In this document: positions 31,861 through 44,477 of the stretch, one piece after another
Numbering within the stretch: the first letter of the stretch is position 1
How the letters are laid out: each line of letters opens with the position of its first letter
Assembly: GCA_026929865.2 (NCBI GenBank)
Contig: CM049417.1
Location: forward strand, 17,008,501-17,072,500
DNA from: Hyperoplus lanceolatus
Taxonomy: Eukaryota; Chordata; Actinopteri; Uranoscopiformes; Ammodytidae
Direction of reading: 5' to 3'
DNA: 64,000 nucleotides
Translations under genes and position numbers: made by a program
The notes under the pieces: generated by a model
What the model was told of the DNA's origin: nothing
Seen by the model: only the letters and a program-made list of their open reading frames with translations
Databases searched by the model: none

Positions 31861-32114
31861 CCATTTATCTTCCTGTCTTCTAATACTTAAACATAATTAT
31901 TTTTAATATTACCAATGGCGCAATTGAGTAATGTGAACCCACAGAGAAGTTGCACTATTGAACACTATTTTCTGTTTTTAATTAATGTAGCCAATGTTTT
32001 GATATACGTTACAGTCGTAGCATTCAGTTCTATGTCTTAAAAAAATACACACTGTGACTGCTGTAAATGGGTCATGATAAAAATATCTAAACATATGGCT
32101 TGATGAATGGCTTG
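31861..32114. other. Unassigned
   Basis: AT-rich sequence, no feature supported beyond the short repeat at its right edge. Confidence 0.3.
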
Positions 32115-33080
32115 ATTTACCGACCCAATTCTGAAAAAGTTTGGACGTTATGTAAAACGTATATACAGAATGTGATAATTTGTTAATCCTTTTTTACATA
32201 CAATAAAGTTGAAAACAATACAAACTCATTATATGTTTTACCCTTCGTATTTCATTGTTTTTTGTAAATATATGCTTATTCTGAATTTGATGTCAGCAAC
32301 ACATTTTAAAAAAGTTGGGACAGGGGCATTAAAAGATTGGGAAAAAAAAATCTCATAAACATGCTGGTAACAGGTGATATTAACACGAATGGATATAAAG
32401 GGGCATCCCGCAAGGTTCAGTCTTCACAAGCAATAATGGGGTGAGGCTCACCACTTTGTAAAAAACTGCAGAGGAAAACAGTCCAACAGTTTAAAAACAA
32501 CATTCCTTCAAATAATTTAAGGATTTCAACATCTACAATCCATAATATTATTAAAATATTTAGATAATCCGGAGACATCTCTGCATGTAAGGGGCAAGGT
32601 CCAACATTAAAATGTAATGCCCATGACCTGGGAATTGATGACATGGCCATTACTACTGCACATGGGCAATTTACATGGGCCATGGAACGCTTTCAAAACC
32701 ATTGTCAGTAAACACAGTTTGTCGCTACATCCACAAATGCAAGATAAGACTTTACCATGCAAAGTGGAATCCATATATCAACAACATCCTCAAATTCTGA
32801 GATGGACTGACGCAAAGTGGAACAGTGTGCTGTGGTCTGACGATACTACATTTTAAATAATCAAAGTTGTGTCCTCCTGGCTCCATAGGAAAAGGACCAT
32901 CCAGATTGTTACCAACATGAAGTTGAAAAGCCAGCATTTGTGATGGTATGGGGTTGGGTTAGTGCCCATGGCATGGGTAACTTGCACATCTGTGAATGCA
33001 CCATTAATGCTGAAAAATACTTTCAGGTTTTTGAACAACATGCAGCCATGCAAAACATCTATTTCAGGGACTTCCCTTTC
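32115..33080 (+). mobile_element. Decayed Tc1-like transposon, 5' two-thirds
   Basis: It opens with a terminal repeat like that of a fish Tc1 family (aagtttggacgttatgtaaa). Broken transposase coding follows in several frames. Recognisable pieces include YHAKWNPYINN, TDAKWNSVLWSDD (first catalytic Asp), AFVMVWGWVSAHGMG and GTINAEKY-like NAPLMLKN. It stops after the part equivalent to the middle of the catalytic domain, and the second D, the E and the right terminus are missing. Confidence 0.7.
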
Positions 33081-33171
33081 TTATATTTGTCTTGTGCTTC
33101 CTGTCAAGTTTCCCCCCTGTTTGATTACTGAGGCCTGTTTCAGGTAGCTGGTTTTACATACTGAGTTAAAT

Positions 33172-33205
33172 CCTGCGCTCTGAGTTGGTCAACTCAGAGC
33201 GCAGG
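33172..33205. repeat. 34-bp perfect palindrome
   Basis: Sixteen-base arms cctgcgctctgagttg with a 2-base centre, next to an aggcctgtttcagg block typical of the end of a fish DNA transposon. Confidence 0.75.
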
Positions 33206-33442
33206 TCAACTCAGTTGGTCAACACAACGAACTCTTCACTTGCCCCAGCTCTCCTCACTTTTCTTCCATCATCTCCTGCCATTTCAGGCCTTTCACTTGA
33301 AGCCCTTCTCTTACCTACTCCCTTTTCGCGACCCACTTTTTTTTCCCTATATACTAGCCCTATTCTTAAACTTTCTTTCTTTCGGCAAGCCGGAAGGAAG
33401 ACACCGATTAAGTGCTCGACACACGCCGAGAGAGACAGTCAA

Positions 33443-36400
33443 TTAAGCCTCCAGGCTTAAGTAGGCAGCACAGGTGGCAGTCAACGAGGTGAGGGAGGGG
33501 CTGAAGGAGCACTGCAAAACAAGGCACAGATCTGGCACATAACAATCTGTGAAGGCAGAACCTAGGTCCTGCTTCCACAGGGTTCTTATAGCTGCTAAAG
33601 AGGGGCTATGCAACTTTGAAATAAGGTTGAAAAACACAGAAATTGAGCCTTTTAATGTGGGGTTTACAGAAAGAAACAAATCGACATGATTGGCTGGCGG
33701 TTTATAAGGGAATTGGGGAATTAACTTCTGCGTAAAATGCCTGATTTGCAGAAATCGGAAAAAATTAGTCTTTTCGATACCAAAATGTTTTGTCAATTGA
33801 GAAAAACTAGCAAATTGATCATTAATAAATAAATCACCGATGCATTTTAAGCCTTTTTTATGCCAGATCTTGAATGCACCATCCACCGTCGAGGGAGTAA
33901 ACAAATGATTAGCTGCAATTGGGCTGAAAAGTGAAAAATTCTGCATTCCGAAATTCTTCCTAAATTGGGTCCAAATTCGAAGGGAGTGCTTAATCACGGG
34001 ACTACTGTTGGGAATAGCCGAAGAGAGTGGAAGTGCGGCGCTTAAGAGGGCAGATAGAGACAATGGGCTAATAGCGCTGGACTCCATTGTTACCCAGACT
34101 GGGGCTGAGTCGTCAAGGTGAAAATGCACCCAATACACTAAAGAACGGATATTAGCAGCCCAGTAATAGTATTTGAAATTAGGTAGGGCCATTCCACCTG
34201 TTTGTTTGGGTCTTTGAAGAAAAGCTTTCCGTAACCGAGGGTGTTTACCATTCCAAATATAATTTATCATTAAATAGTCAAGGGCCTGAAAAAAGGATTT
34301 GGAGAGAAAGATGGGGAGACATTGGAATAGATATAGGAACTTTGGGAGTAATGTCATTTTAATTGAATTTATTCTACCTATGAGAGAGAAAGAGAGGAGA
34401 CCACTTCGATAATATTTGCTTCACCTGATCCAATAATTTGAGGAAGTTCGATTTAAATAGGTTTTAAAAATTTCTGGTAAAATATACCCCAAGGTAACTC
34501 AGCTGATCTGTCACCACTTTGAGTGGGAGAGCTGTATAATCAAGTTTTAGAGCTTCTTTATTAATTGGAAAGAGTTTGCTCTTACTCAGGTTAAGTTTAT
34601 AGCCAGAAAACTGACTAAAGACCTCCAACACAGAAAGTGCCTCCGGTAAAGAGGTGGCTGGCTTAGCGACAAACAATTGTAAATCATCGGCGTATAATGA
34701 TACCTTATGTTCATTTCCTCCTCTCCATATCCCCTGAATCTATTTGTTACTGCGAATGGCAATCGCAAGTGGTTCGATTGCAATAGCAAAAAGGAGCGGG
34801 CTCACAGGACAACCCTGCCGGGTCCCACGGTGCAGATCAAAACTACTTGAGCAACGGCTGTTTGTTAATACTGAGGCAGAAGGGCATGCATATGATAATT
34901 TAACCCAAGAAGTGAAAACAGGACCCAAACCGAATTTTTCAAGGGTGAAAAACAAATAATTCCATTCTACTCTATCAAATGCTTTTTCAGCATCCATAGA
35001 AGCGAGGCATTCTGATTCAATATTTCTGGGGGAATATAAAATGTTCATTAGCCGGCATATATTATAAAATGATTGGCTTCCTTTTATAAACTCAGTTTGG
35101 TCGGGGGATATGATAAAGGGGAGAACATCCTCCAATCTGTGGGCGAGAATTTTAGCAAGTATCTTCACATCTGTATTTAATAGTGAAATTGGTCGGTATG
35201 ATGCACAATCTAGAGGATCTTTATCCTTTTTTAACAACAGGGAAATACAGGCCTGGTAGAACGAAGGCGGGAGTTTACCTGAGTCAAATGAGTCTGAGAA
35301 TACTGAACATAAAAAAAGCGACAATTCGGCTGAAAATTTCTTAAAAAAGTCAGATGGAAGTCCGTCTGGACCAGGAGATTTGCCTGATTGCATAGATGTT
35401 ATAGCTGCAATAATTTCCTTCTGAGTAATAGGTGCCTCAAGGCTATGTCTCAGGTCTTGAGAAAGGGAAGGCATGTTTAGGTTACTGAAAAAGGTTTCCA
35501 TCACCGCTGCGTCTACTGTACAATCAGAACTATACAAATTTGAATAGAATGTTTTGAACTTTTCGTTTATCAATTTCTGATCTGATGTTGTACACCCACT
35601 GTCTGTCCGTATTCCCGGGATGAGTTGCTTCGCTCTAAATCCGCGCAGTTGATTGGCCAGGAGTTTACCAATCTTGTCACCATGCTCGTAAAAAGCACTT
35701 CTGCTCCTAAGCAACTGGTCTGCAACCCGACGAGAGGAAAGAAGGTTGAATTCTGTCTGAAGTTTTAAATGTTCTTTGTAAAGTTCAGATAAAGGTGAAT
35801 TAGCATATTGTCTGTCTATGTTCAGAATCTGATCAGCAATTTCAGTTTGTTTCTGTTTTGTACACTTATTTTTGCATGCTGCAAGTGATATAATTTCACC
35901 TCTCAAATAGGCTTTCAGAGCTTCCCAAATTGTTGCATTGGACACATCTGGTGTTTTATTTATACTCAAAAAAGTTTTAATATGTGTAGAGATGTGTGAA
36001 AGAAAACTCTCATCTGTGAGCAACAATGGATCCAGTCTCCACTGCCTTCTTGTATACTCAACGTCAGGGAAAGCCAGTTGAAGGAGCAGAGGAGCGTGAT
36101 CTGAGATCACAATACTTTCATAACTGCATGACTTAAGGTCTGACATCAATGAATTATCAACAAAAAAATAATCAATTCGGGTGTAAGTGTGGTGGACATG
36201 TGAAAAGAATGAATATTCTCTTCCTGTGGGGTATAAAAACCTGTATAGATCAGAGAGGCTATAATCAGCAAGAAATGATTTGATATAACCTGCAGATCTG
36301 CTAAGAGTGGCAGGTTTGGGGGAAGAGCGATCTAAGACTGGATCTAGATAACAATTAAAATCCCCACCAAGAATAAGAGAATGGGAATTGAGATCAGGGA

Positions 36401-36785
36401 GTTGAGAAAAAAATCTCTTAAAGAATTCTACATCATCGACGTTAGGCGCGTAGCCGTTGGCCAAGATGACTGACTTATTGTAAAGTTTGCCTGAAACAAT
36501 AATAAAACGTCCATTTTTATCTGATATAATGTTTGAGGACTCAAAAGGAATATTACTATCAATAAGGATAGCTGTGCCCCTAGCCTTAGCCCTGAAATTA
36601 GAATGAAAAAATTGTCCACGCCAGCATTTACTTAATCACCCATGGTCAGAGTCATGTAAGTGGGTTTCTTGAAGGAAAACTATTCCTGCCCTGAGCCGTT
36701 TTAGGTGGGTTAAGACCTTACCCCTTTTCACTTGGTGATTTAGCCCCTTGACATTCCAACTAATTAAATTAAGATTGCCCTTCAT
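33443..36785 (-). pseudogene. L1 ORF2: endonuclease and reverse transcriptase
   Basis: The start ATG (36783-36785) opens the apurinic-type endonuclease with LISWNVKGLN and VFLQETH, broken by a TGA near 36640. Further endonuclease motifs are GGDFNCYLDP, TRIDYFFV and ISDHAPLLL. RT follows with KSPGPDGLPSDFFK, YRPISLLNTDVKILAKILAHR, SLDAEKAF-like MDAEKAFDRVEW and RGTRQGCPVSPLLF. The catalytic LYADD lies near 34695 in another phase after a frameshift near 34740. The C-terminal third (34357-33443) with NYIWNGKHPR and GGMALPNFKYYYWAA is open. Confidence 0.9.
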
Positions 36786-37639
36786 CTAGCTCAGTTATAG
36801 TGAGAATAAAAAGAGTTGCTCCGATAAGAAAAAGAGTAGCAAAATACAGAGGAAAAGAAAAACACACAAAAAAAGGAAAACACAAATAACTGAAAACACA
36901 GCAGGTGATAACTTATCAGCTAAACCCCCAGTTAACACCACCCCATCCTACCCAGAACACACCCCATATATTGCTCTAAACATCAAACCCCAAAAGACCC
37001 TTACTAGTCTCACAACAAACATTCCAAGCCTTAACTTTCTGACCTGTGCTAGCTTCCCACATAAGTCTTGTACAATTCACCCCATAACAGCTAGTAACAC
37101 TATGAACAATCCAGCAAACTGTCAAAATGACAACACACTAAACAAACATACCGTGCTCAACCAACAAATTCGAAATACAAAAAAAAAGAACAAGGCGTGA
37201 GTTAGACAGTCTGTCCAAATGGCAAAAAAAAATAAAAATAAAAAAAATAAAGAACAGACACGCTTATCTAGCCGTTTTAAAATAGAGATACAATTAAAAA
37301 AAAGCGAGTGAGCTAGACAATACGTCAAAATGACAAGCAACAAAAATGTCATGTTCACCCAGCTAATTTACAAATTTTTTTAAAAAAAGGGAGAAAAAAT
37401 GTGTATAGTACCATCAGTCTGAGAGTTTGACTGGGGATATGAAAATAGCATTTGTCCACATTGTATACTCACAGCAGGCAATCGTTTTTACTACGGACTC
37501 ACACCCAGTGTAGATATGTAGTTAGATGCTTCAGAGACAGACCGCAGCCACTTTCTCTCGCCGCTCTGGAGAGTAATACGAAGCCTCGCAGGATGAAGAA
37601 GAGAAGGACGGAGACCGCGCTGATAAAGCTCAGCCATGA
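36786..37639 (-). other. L1 inter-ORF region
   Basis: A- and T-rich stretches with no long frame. Longer than in mammalian L1, so it may include the degraded end of ORF1 or small insertions. Confidence 0.4.
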
Positions 37640-38320
37640 CCCGCTTGTATTCAGCCCGCTACTTCACGACCTCCGCGCTGTAGTCCTCGTAGAACCGGAG
37701 CTTGTGGCCGTGGTATTCCAGCTCGCCCTGTTTACGTGCCTCTTTCATGATCAGGTCTTTAGTCTGGTATCGGTGAAAGCGGATGACGACGGGTCGCAGC
37801 CTCTGATGCGGGCCCGGTTTGGGTGCCAGAGTGTGGTGAGCTCTGTCCAGCTCCGGGGGAGAAGGGAGAATTTGATCACCAAACACCTTGACGAGGAGCT
37901 CGGAGAAAAAGGCGGTGGGGCGTGCACCCTCAAGTGACTCTGGTAAGCCCACAATACGAACGTTCTGTCTCCTGCTTCTCCCTTCCAAATCCGATAGTTT
38001 AGCTTTCAACAGCTTGTTATCTTCCTGCAGGAGCACGTAGCCTCAAGTTGCTCCAGGCGTCCACAAACAGTTTCTGCATTCTCCTCGAGATCGGTTATAC
38101 GTTTCCCCTGGCCTGAGACCACGGCCTGGATGTTGTCCAGCTTAGTGTTCATGCTGGCGAAAGATGATTTAAACTCAGCGGCTATGGCTGCTCTATGCTG
38201 TTCAAGCAGATCCAAAATGGAAGCCACTGAGCTAGCACCAACGTCCAAGCTAACCACGCTGTCCGAGGACATATCTGACTCTGCCGAATCTCTTTTTGCG
38301 TTTTTCTTGCTTCCAGGCAT
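37640..38320 (-). pseudogene. L1 ORF1 RNA-binding protein
   Basis: Starts MPGSKKNAKRD at 38320. A coiled-coil region (MNTKLDNIQAVVSGQGKRITDLEE) leads to an RRM-like part (RRQNVRIVGLPESLEG) and the C-terminal domain (RPVVIRFHRYQTKDLIMKEA). A one-base frameshift near 38030 separates the coiled coil from the RRM. It is the trimeric chaperone of the L1 ribonucleoprotein. Confidence 0.8.
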
Positions 38321-38462
38321 TTCTCCAAAACAGTATCAGTGTTACCGGCAACACAAGCACAAAAAACAATCGACGAAAAAAGGGTTTAATCAGTTAGGTC
38401 TGAAATATTTTGTGGGAGATATAGAGCGATCGTACCTATCCCATGCTCTGTAACCTGGAAGT

Positions 38463-38690
38463 CTCTCTTCAATAGCTTCTAATTCATCCGACCCAGTGTC
38501 TCCAAATTATTTGTTGACACAAAATTCCTAAGATTTAGCCTCTTAATTTTCCTCTCAAAGTGCACCAGATTCATGCATTTCACTTTAAAAAGGTAAAAAA
38601 AATCTCCCGGGGGAGCATACCCCCAGACCCCCCTAGCAGGGTTGTGACCTCGGCTGGCTACTATTTTCACCCAGCTGGACATCGGAGCCA
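38463..38690. repeat. Second copy of the hAT-complex inner arm
   Basis: Matches 20960-21130 and, inverted, 20511-20700, with ttcaatagcttctaattcat and gtgcaccagattcatgcatt. It shows that this unit moves or is copied independently. Confidence 0.75.
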
Positions 38691-39949
38691 ATAGTGGAAA
38701 GACTATATATCTGTATAGTGTGTATATAGCTCTCGACTACCACCATCCAGGTTGCCCAAGTCCCAAAGCTTTCTCTTCAATCAGCTCAGGCTGCCTACAG
38801 TTAATACTGCGATAAAAAAATATGTTGTATATAATGTATATTATATGTTATTCATAAACATTTAAAAAAAAAACATGCAAGAATCAAATCTCCCACACAG
38901 CAACACTCAAAGTGTATTTGCATATTGTGTTCTACACAATTCACAGTAAATGTGCCAAAAAGCAGACGGAGAGATCTTACAAGGGCAAAAAAATTCTGCT
39001 CGCGCACTCTACGCGCGCTCGCATCATCGGTCTCTCTGCCCAGTGTGCCCACCTAAATTTTCTACAGGCCCACCCAAATCCAACTGTCTAGAACCGGGCC
39101 TGTTTTAAGGTCCTGATAAGACAATAGATAAGATTCCCAGGTAGTGTAAGCCCAACTAGAACCGTAGGTTTTTCTTTGGAGCTATGAGTGTAACGACAAA
39201 AAAAATAATTCTGAGGAAATGTTCTCTGCGGGTGAGCTGCAGGGCCTATGTACATGTATAGTGTTTGAAGTATGTTGTACAATGCTAAGTATGATGTACA
39301 AGGCTAAGGAAGGGGGGGGGGAATGGCTCTGGAATGTAACATCTCACACTAGAGGAAACAAGCAACTATAAAGCAATGGCACATTTCTGCCTACTCCATT
39401 ACTGTCATGAAAAGCATCCCGGGCACCCACTGGATCAACCTGCAAAGCAGCATCCGGGTGCAGCATTGCAGACATACAAGGGGGTTGGAATCTTTTACAT
39501 GCAGAGGGTGGATGGGGGCTCCGCTTGAAAGCATCTATAGATACTGTACCTGCCTGCCTGACTGAGAGAGAGAGAGATATATATAATAGTTTATTGTAAG
39601 GGAATTTGGTGCGATAGATTGGTGGCTCTAAGCTTTTTTTGTCTTATGTAATGCCTTTTCTCTCTCATTCACTTTTATCAACAAGCTGGTTTTTCCAATT
39701 GCTAACGGTGCAGCTAAGAAGACATGCAAGACAGCATGAATATTGCACAGGTGTGTGATTATCAGTGTGAATGAAAGATATGTGAGCTGTTGTTATAACA
39801 CTATTTTGAGGTGTTTTTCAAATGATTGATACACTGCAGTGTTTCCCACAGCGCATAAGGCTATAGTTAAGGTGGCCACCTAAACTATCAATGCTTTTCT
39901 TTTTGTGGAAATCACAAGGTCAACATTTTTTTTTCTGTTTGTGAAGGGC
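38691..39949. other. Unassigned sequence upstream of copy 2
   Basis: Short AT-rich and (GA)n stretches, and a common repeat-like phrase near 39040 (cacccaaatc...ctagaaccgggcc). No gene supported. Confidence 0.4.
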
Positions 39950-40205
39950 CAATGAGCAAGTTTTATAGACGGTCTGGAAGCTAGGAGGCGTGTCTGAATT
40001 GTAGGCTGAAAGAGAATGCAGAGTTGCTGAACCTCTCTATTGATACTTTAATATTTGCTTGGTCAAAGTCTTCACAGTGCTCTTATAAAGTTAAGATCTC
40101 TCTAGGATTGGAAACAGTATCTTCCAATGCTTCTGTAGTCTGATCTGCTGACCAGTAGATTTCTCTCAGAGAATGAGATCATCTATCAGGGAAGTTTGCA
40201 GCAAG
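39950..40205 (+). other. Putative 5' non-coding exon of sulfotransferase copy 2
   Basis: Counterpart of 15040-15317, with conserved ctaggaggcgtg-type and ctgaccagtagatttctctc blocks. The splice donor gcaag|gtgagtg falls after 40205. The intron to the coding exon at 41973 would be about 1.8 kb, much shorter than in copy 1. Confidence 0.5.
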
Positions 40206-41972
40206 GTGAGTGATGCTATAACTAATTATGTGTAAAAAAAATAATTAGATACATTAATGACAAACACTTGATGATTGGAATAAGATGTTCAAAAAGGATG
40301 TTGGAAGAAGTTCACATTATTTTTTGCAAAATTGTTAGATTCAGCAATTGAGGGACATTTTACAGAGGAATATGTATTAGTATTTTCTTAAATTTCCCTC
40401 TATGCTTAACATATTGTGTTTGTAGAAATTACAATTATATTTTGCTTCTTTGTTGTAATGCAAAATAAAGACATGCATATGTAAAAAGTATGCACATGGC
40501 CCCTCAGGACACTTGTGAGTGTAAGGGGATTTTCTTTCTTAAAGCTGCCTAATATTAATATTCATTATTCACTTACGGCCATTCCCCTGTTAGAAGACAC
40601 TGTATGTCATCTCCCCTGGGAACCAAGGTCATAATGTTTTCAATGATCCAATAGACACACAAGCTTAAGGTAATCTTATTTAAGTATGTAATAGTTGTAT
40701 GCTGTCAGTGGTTTGTGTGCATTGGGTGGCATCACACTGTGTTTCACCTGTGCTGCTGTCCTGTTCACCGCTGCAGAGCTTCCATAATGTTTCTACTTAA
40801 GACATCTGAAACTTTCTGAAGAGTAACCAGCTAAACAGACTTCCATAACAGTAAGATCACATTTATTTGACAATTCCACAATTAAACTTAACTTTCATGA
40901 TTATCACAGCCCTTAAATGTTGTGTTATTAAAAACTGGCACAAAATGTTTTTTTAATTGGTTATTACAGAGTTTTGGCAGGTTGCATGTGGATATTTTGT
41001 AAGTGGTGTAGTATTTGATCAGGAAAAAATATAAAGGTTTATTTGGCATTAATCATTTGAAGTCTCCTCATGTGATAAACGAGAGGTGGACACAGTAGCC
41101 TCGTTTGAGAAGGAGCCTTCTTATTAAGACCTGCGCAATTATGACGCTTGTCTTGCTGAGCGCACAGCAGCATTTTTGCTGTGCGCTCAGCAAGACGCGT
41201 CTTAATTGCGAGGGTCTGAGCAAGACGGCTCCTACTCAAACAAGGCTAGTTTGAGTCTTTTTACTCCCACTTTTTGGGAGGAGGTAACATAGACTAAATC
41301 ACTCAGTCCAGCCTGGCCATTCGACCTGGCTAAATTAGTTCCACAAAATACTGTTGTGGAATTGAAATATCAACCTTTAAAAGATGAGAATTTAGTCAAT
41401 TAATACCAGATGACACAATGTTTAAATACAAAAGGTAGAACAGATCTTTAATGTTTGCAAACATGAGTCAAGACAACAATCCAGCAATGGGATTGTGTGA
41501 AATGACCAACGATAGGCGGTCATACAGAGAGTTTATAGTGAAATCTAATTACGCACAAACTTTCCAGCCTACGTACAAGATTCTCCTCAGCCAGATATAT
41601 TGTTAGTTATCTTACAGACACAGTTCTCAGGAGCCATCTGGGTCAAAACAGACATTCCTTACGCAGTTTGAGTATCTCAGAACATAACAACCTTCACCAT
41701 CAAGGTAAGGTCAGGATTTTTGTTGATTAGCTTACAAATATTTAGAGTCAAGATGGCACTGGTCTATATAAACACATCATTATTATGACTGTAATAAACA
41801 TTTCCATAACAATACCCCTCTATTCCCTGTAAGCTCCCTACCTGAAGGAGTTACAGTATTTGGTGAATGGCAATATGTTGTGGGTAACCACACATAATAT
41901 TTTATGCATTCAGTACTTTTATTGTTTCTTGTTCATTGACAAAGTCTAAAACGTTGCATGACTCCAGCTACC
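40206..41972. other. Presumed first intron of sulfotransferase copy 2
   Basis: Parts match the corresponding region of copy 1 (caaacacttg region near 40263; ctttcatgattatcacagcc near 40895; tgtttcttgttcattgac near 41920). Apart from the small MITE at 41096-41248, nothing is supported. Confidence 0.45.
41096..41248. mobile_element. 153-bp foldback MITE
   Basis: Ends tagcctcgtttgag and the inverted ctcaaacaaggcta. The core at 41152-41194 is a hairpin with 18-base perfect arms cttgctgagcgcacagca. Confidence 0.75.
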
Positions 41973-42066
41973 ATGACATCATGCAGAAGTGTCCTGCTTC
42001 TCTTCGGATTTGTGGGATTAATGGTGTCGTTATACCAATGGAACATGTCACAAGAAAAGAAAGGTA

Positions 42067-42110
<44 letters not shown>

Positions 42111-44308
42111 TGTTTCCACTGTGTATCCTGGTCCTGGTTAGAAAAGTTCCGTTAAGACTATGTTTGATGTGTTTATGGTTTTAGCAAAAAGTGGATCTGC
42201 AACCCCACCCCTGATTGCTTTTGGATTACATAATGACACATTGCATTTATTTACCTAAGTGGGGCTTTCAATAAGGACAATAGCATCTGGCTTTCAAACC
42301 TGTCTGTCGTCTCCTCCAGCGATAAAACATCCTGAAGCAATATCATTTTAGCATGAATCATTACACACACACAATGATGACGACACACGTTCTTATTCTT
42401 CTTATCACAGCTAGGATCCATCAGCGGCAGGAAGCCAGAAAGCAACTGCTAAGAGAAGTGTGTGATGTTGATGGAGAGGCATTTGACGAGGAGAAGAGCA
42501 TATTAGAAGACATGAAGATAAATGAGCTGTCCCATCTGATTGTGGACGACAAGCACGGCATCATCTACTGTTACATTCCCAAGGTGATACAGACATCAAC
42601 ACACATAGCACACACAGTCAGAGGCGGCCACAGGGGGGTTCAGAGTGACTAAGTGGCCTTTTTTAAAATCTTTGTACAAACCAGTGTATTTAAACTGTTG
42701 GCTAATGGGGCTTCCCCACTTGCCCTATCATTTGAGCAACCCTTTGGTGGAACCTTAGAGCACAAGTTAAGTAATTTTGGTTTTACCATAGGGTATCTAG
42801 TAACTGTGCATGAGCCCCACCCCCCACCCTTAATTTTCATTTGAAGAGCCGCCTTACTGGGACATCTCCAACCTTGGTTATTGCCCTAATGTCACATCAG
42901 AGTGATATTAAGGCGGCTCAAGTGCCCCTCTGGTGTAAAAATAGGGCATAAATAAGCAATTTGATTTTACACCAACCTTGATTGGTCTGGACTTTCCGAC
43001 TTTTCCATATGATCCTCCCCGAGGTGAAAAGATGGACATTGGACTGAAGTAAAGAGGTGGTCTGTGTTTGGATCAAACTCCAGTGTGTGTCTCCAGTGTG
43101 AAAACAGTTTTAGGATGGGCATCGTGGACGTTGTCGGTCGAAACCAAATTGCACTATTTTGAAAGGATACATTGCGACTTCCTGGGCTTAGCGCCACCCA
43201 AGACACTTGTGATAAAATTAAAAAAAAAAAAAACGGCAGCCCAGTTATCCCCCCAATCTCCAAAACTATATAACATGTTTTCTGACCATATTACTAGCTG
43301 TAGTAATGCGGTTTGGTCTGGTCTTTGGTCTGGCGGACTACTATAGCCAAATAGAGCATCACAGATTCCCTACCATGACTGTACATACTTAGTATTGTTC
43401 TTATCTACAGGTGGCGTGTACCAACTGGAAGAGGGTTATGTACGTCCTGAACCAGAGCGAGCCATATGATGACCCCATGTCCATATCTGGTGATTTGGTT
43501 CAAATCCCTAACACGTTCAAACTCCTAATCAAATCCCCGATACCAGAGATGAAGGTCAGTTCACAAAATGTTCAGAGGTTTCCTTAAAGTTTAAAAGAGA
43601 AAGCATGTGAGATAGTTAGTCCCATGAGGATTTGAATCAAGTAGAAGAGTGTTAGTGTGACAGAGGGTTGATGTAGACTGATTTGTTGATTACAGGCAAA
43701 GCTGAAGCATTACACCAAGTTCCTGTTTGTCCGGGACCCGTTTGTCCGTCTCATCTCGGCCTACCGAGACAAGTTCCAGAAGCACAATCAGTACTTCTAT
43801 GAAAACTTTGGCCAGTACATTCTGCGCCTATATGCCAACCAGCCTACTCCACCGCCGTCAGTGGAACAGGCGTATGCATCCGGCATGCGCCCCTCATTTT
43901 ATAACTTCATCCAGTACCTGCTGGACCCAATGACGGAGAGGGAAGAGCCTTTTGAACCCCACTGGAGGCAGATGCATCGCCTGTGCCATCCCTGTCTCGT
44001 AGAGTAAGGCCATTTTTTATAGGCAGTGCTGCAGCTATAAAGGTCATGTCCTGTTGTGGAAATCAATGCAGTCACTATAAGGAGTTTAGGGGAGATGACA
44101 CTGTAACAGACGTCAACCTTACTGTTGCAGACGGGGCCAACACAAAACTTTTTTTTCTCCACATACTGTATATAAATTAGGGCTGTCAAGCGATTAAAAA
44201 AATTAATCTAATTAATTACAGGCTCTGTGATTAATTAATCTGAATTAATCGCATACTTTTATGACACTTTTATACCTGTTTATAAACAGCTGTATGGCCG
44301 GCTACAGT

Positions 44309-44349
<41 letters not shown>

Positions 44350-44442
44350 ACTTCTGTCTCCACAACAGACAGTGCTGCACTGCCACATATGCCTATGCCG
44401 ATTCATTCACCATCGTCTTACTCATAGGCAAAAATATTGACA

Positions 44443-44477
<35 letters not shown>

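Larger units (their letters stand above)
33443..38440 (-). mobile_element. Nearly complete L1-clade LINE, decayed
   Basis: Minus-strand L1 with ORF1 (about 38320-37640), an inter-ORF region and ORF2 (36785 to 33443). It lies between the two sulfotransferase copies. The 5' end abuts a copy of a repeat arm also present in the hAT complex. Frameshifts in ORF1 and ORF2 show that it is inactive. The 3' end is not certain: AT-poor sequence continues to about 33240 without a clear poly(A). Confidence 0.85.

Noticed and set aside
32617-33147. Short plus-strand frames as a host gene
   Set aside because: They carry broken pieces of a Tc1-like transposase in several phases.
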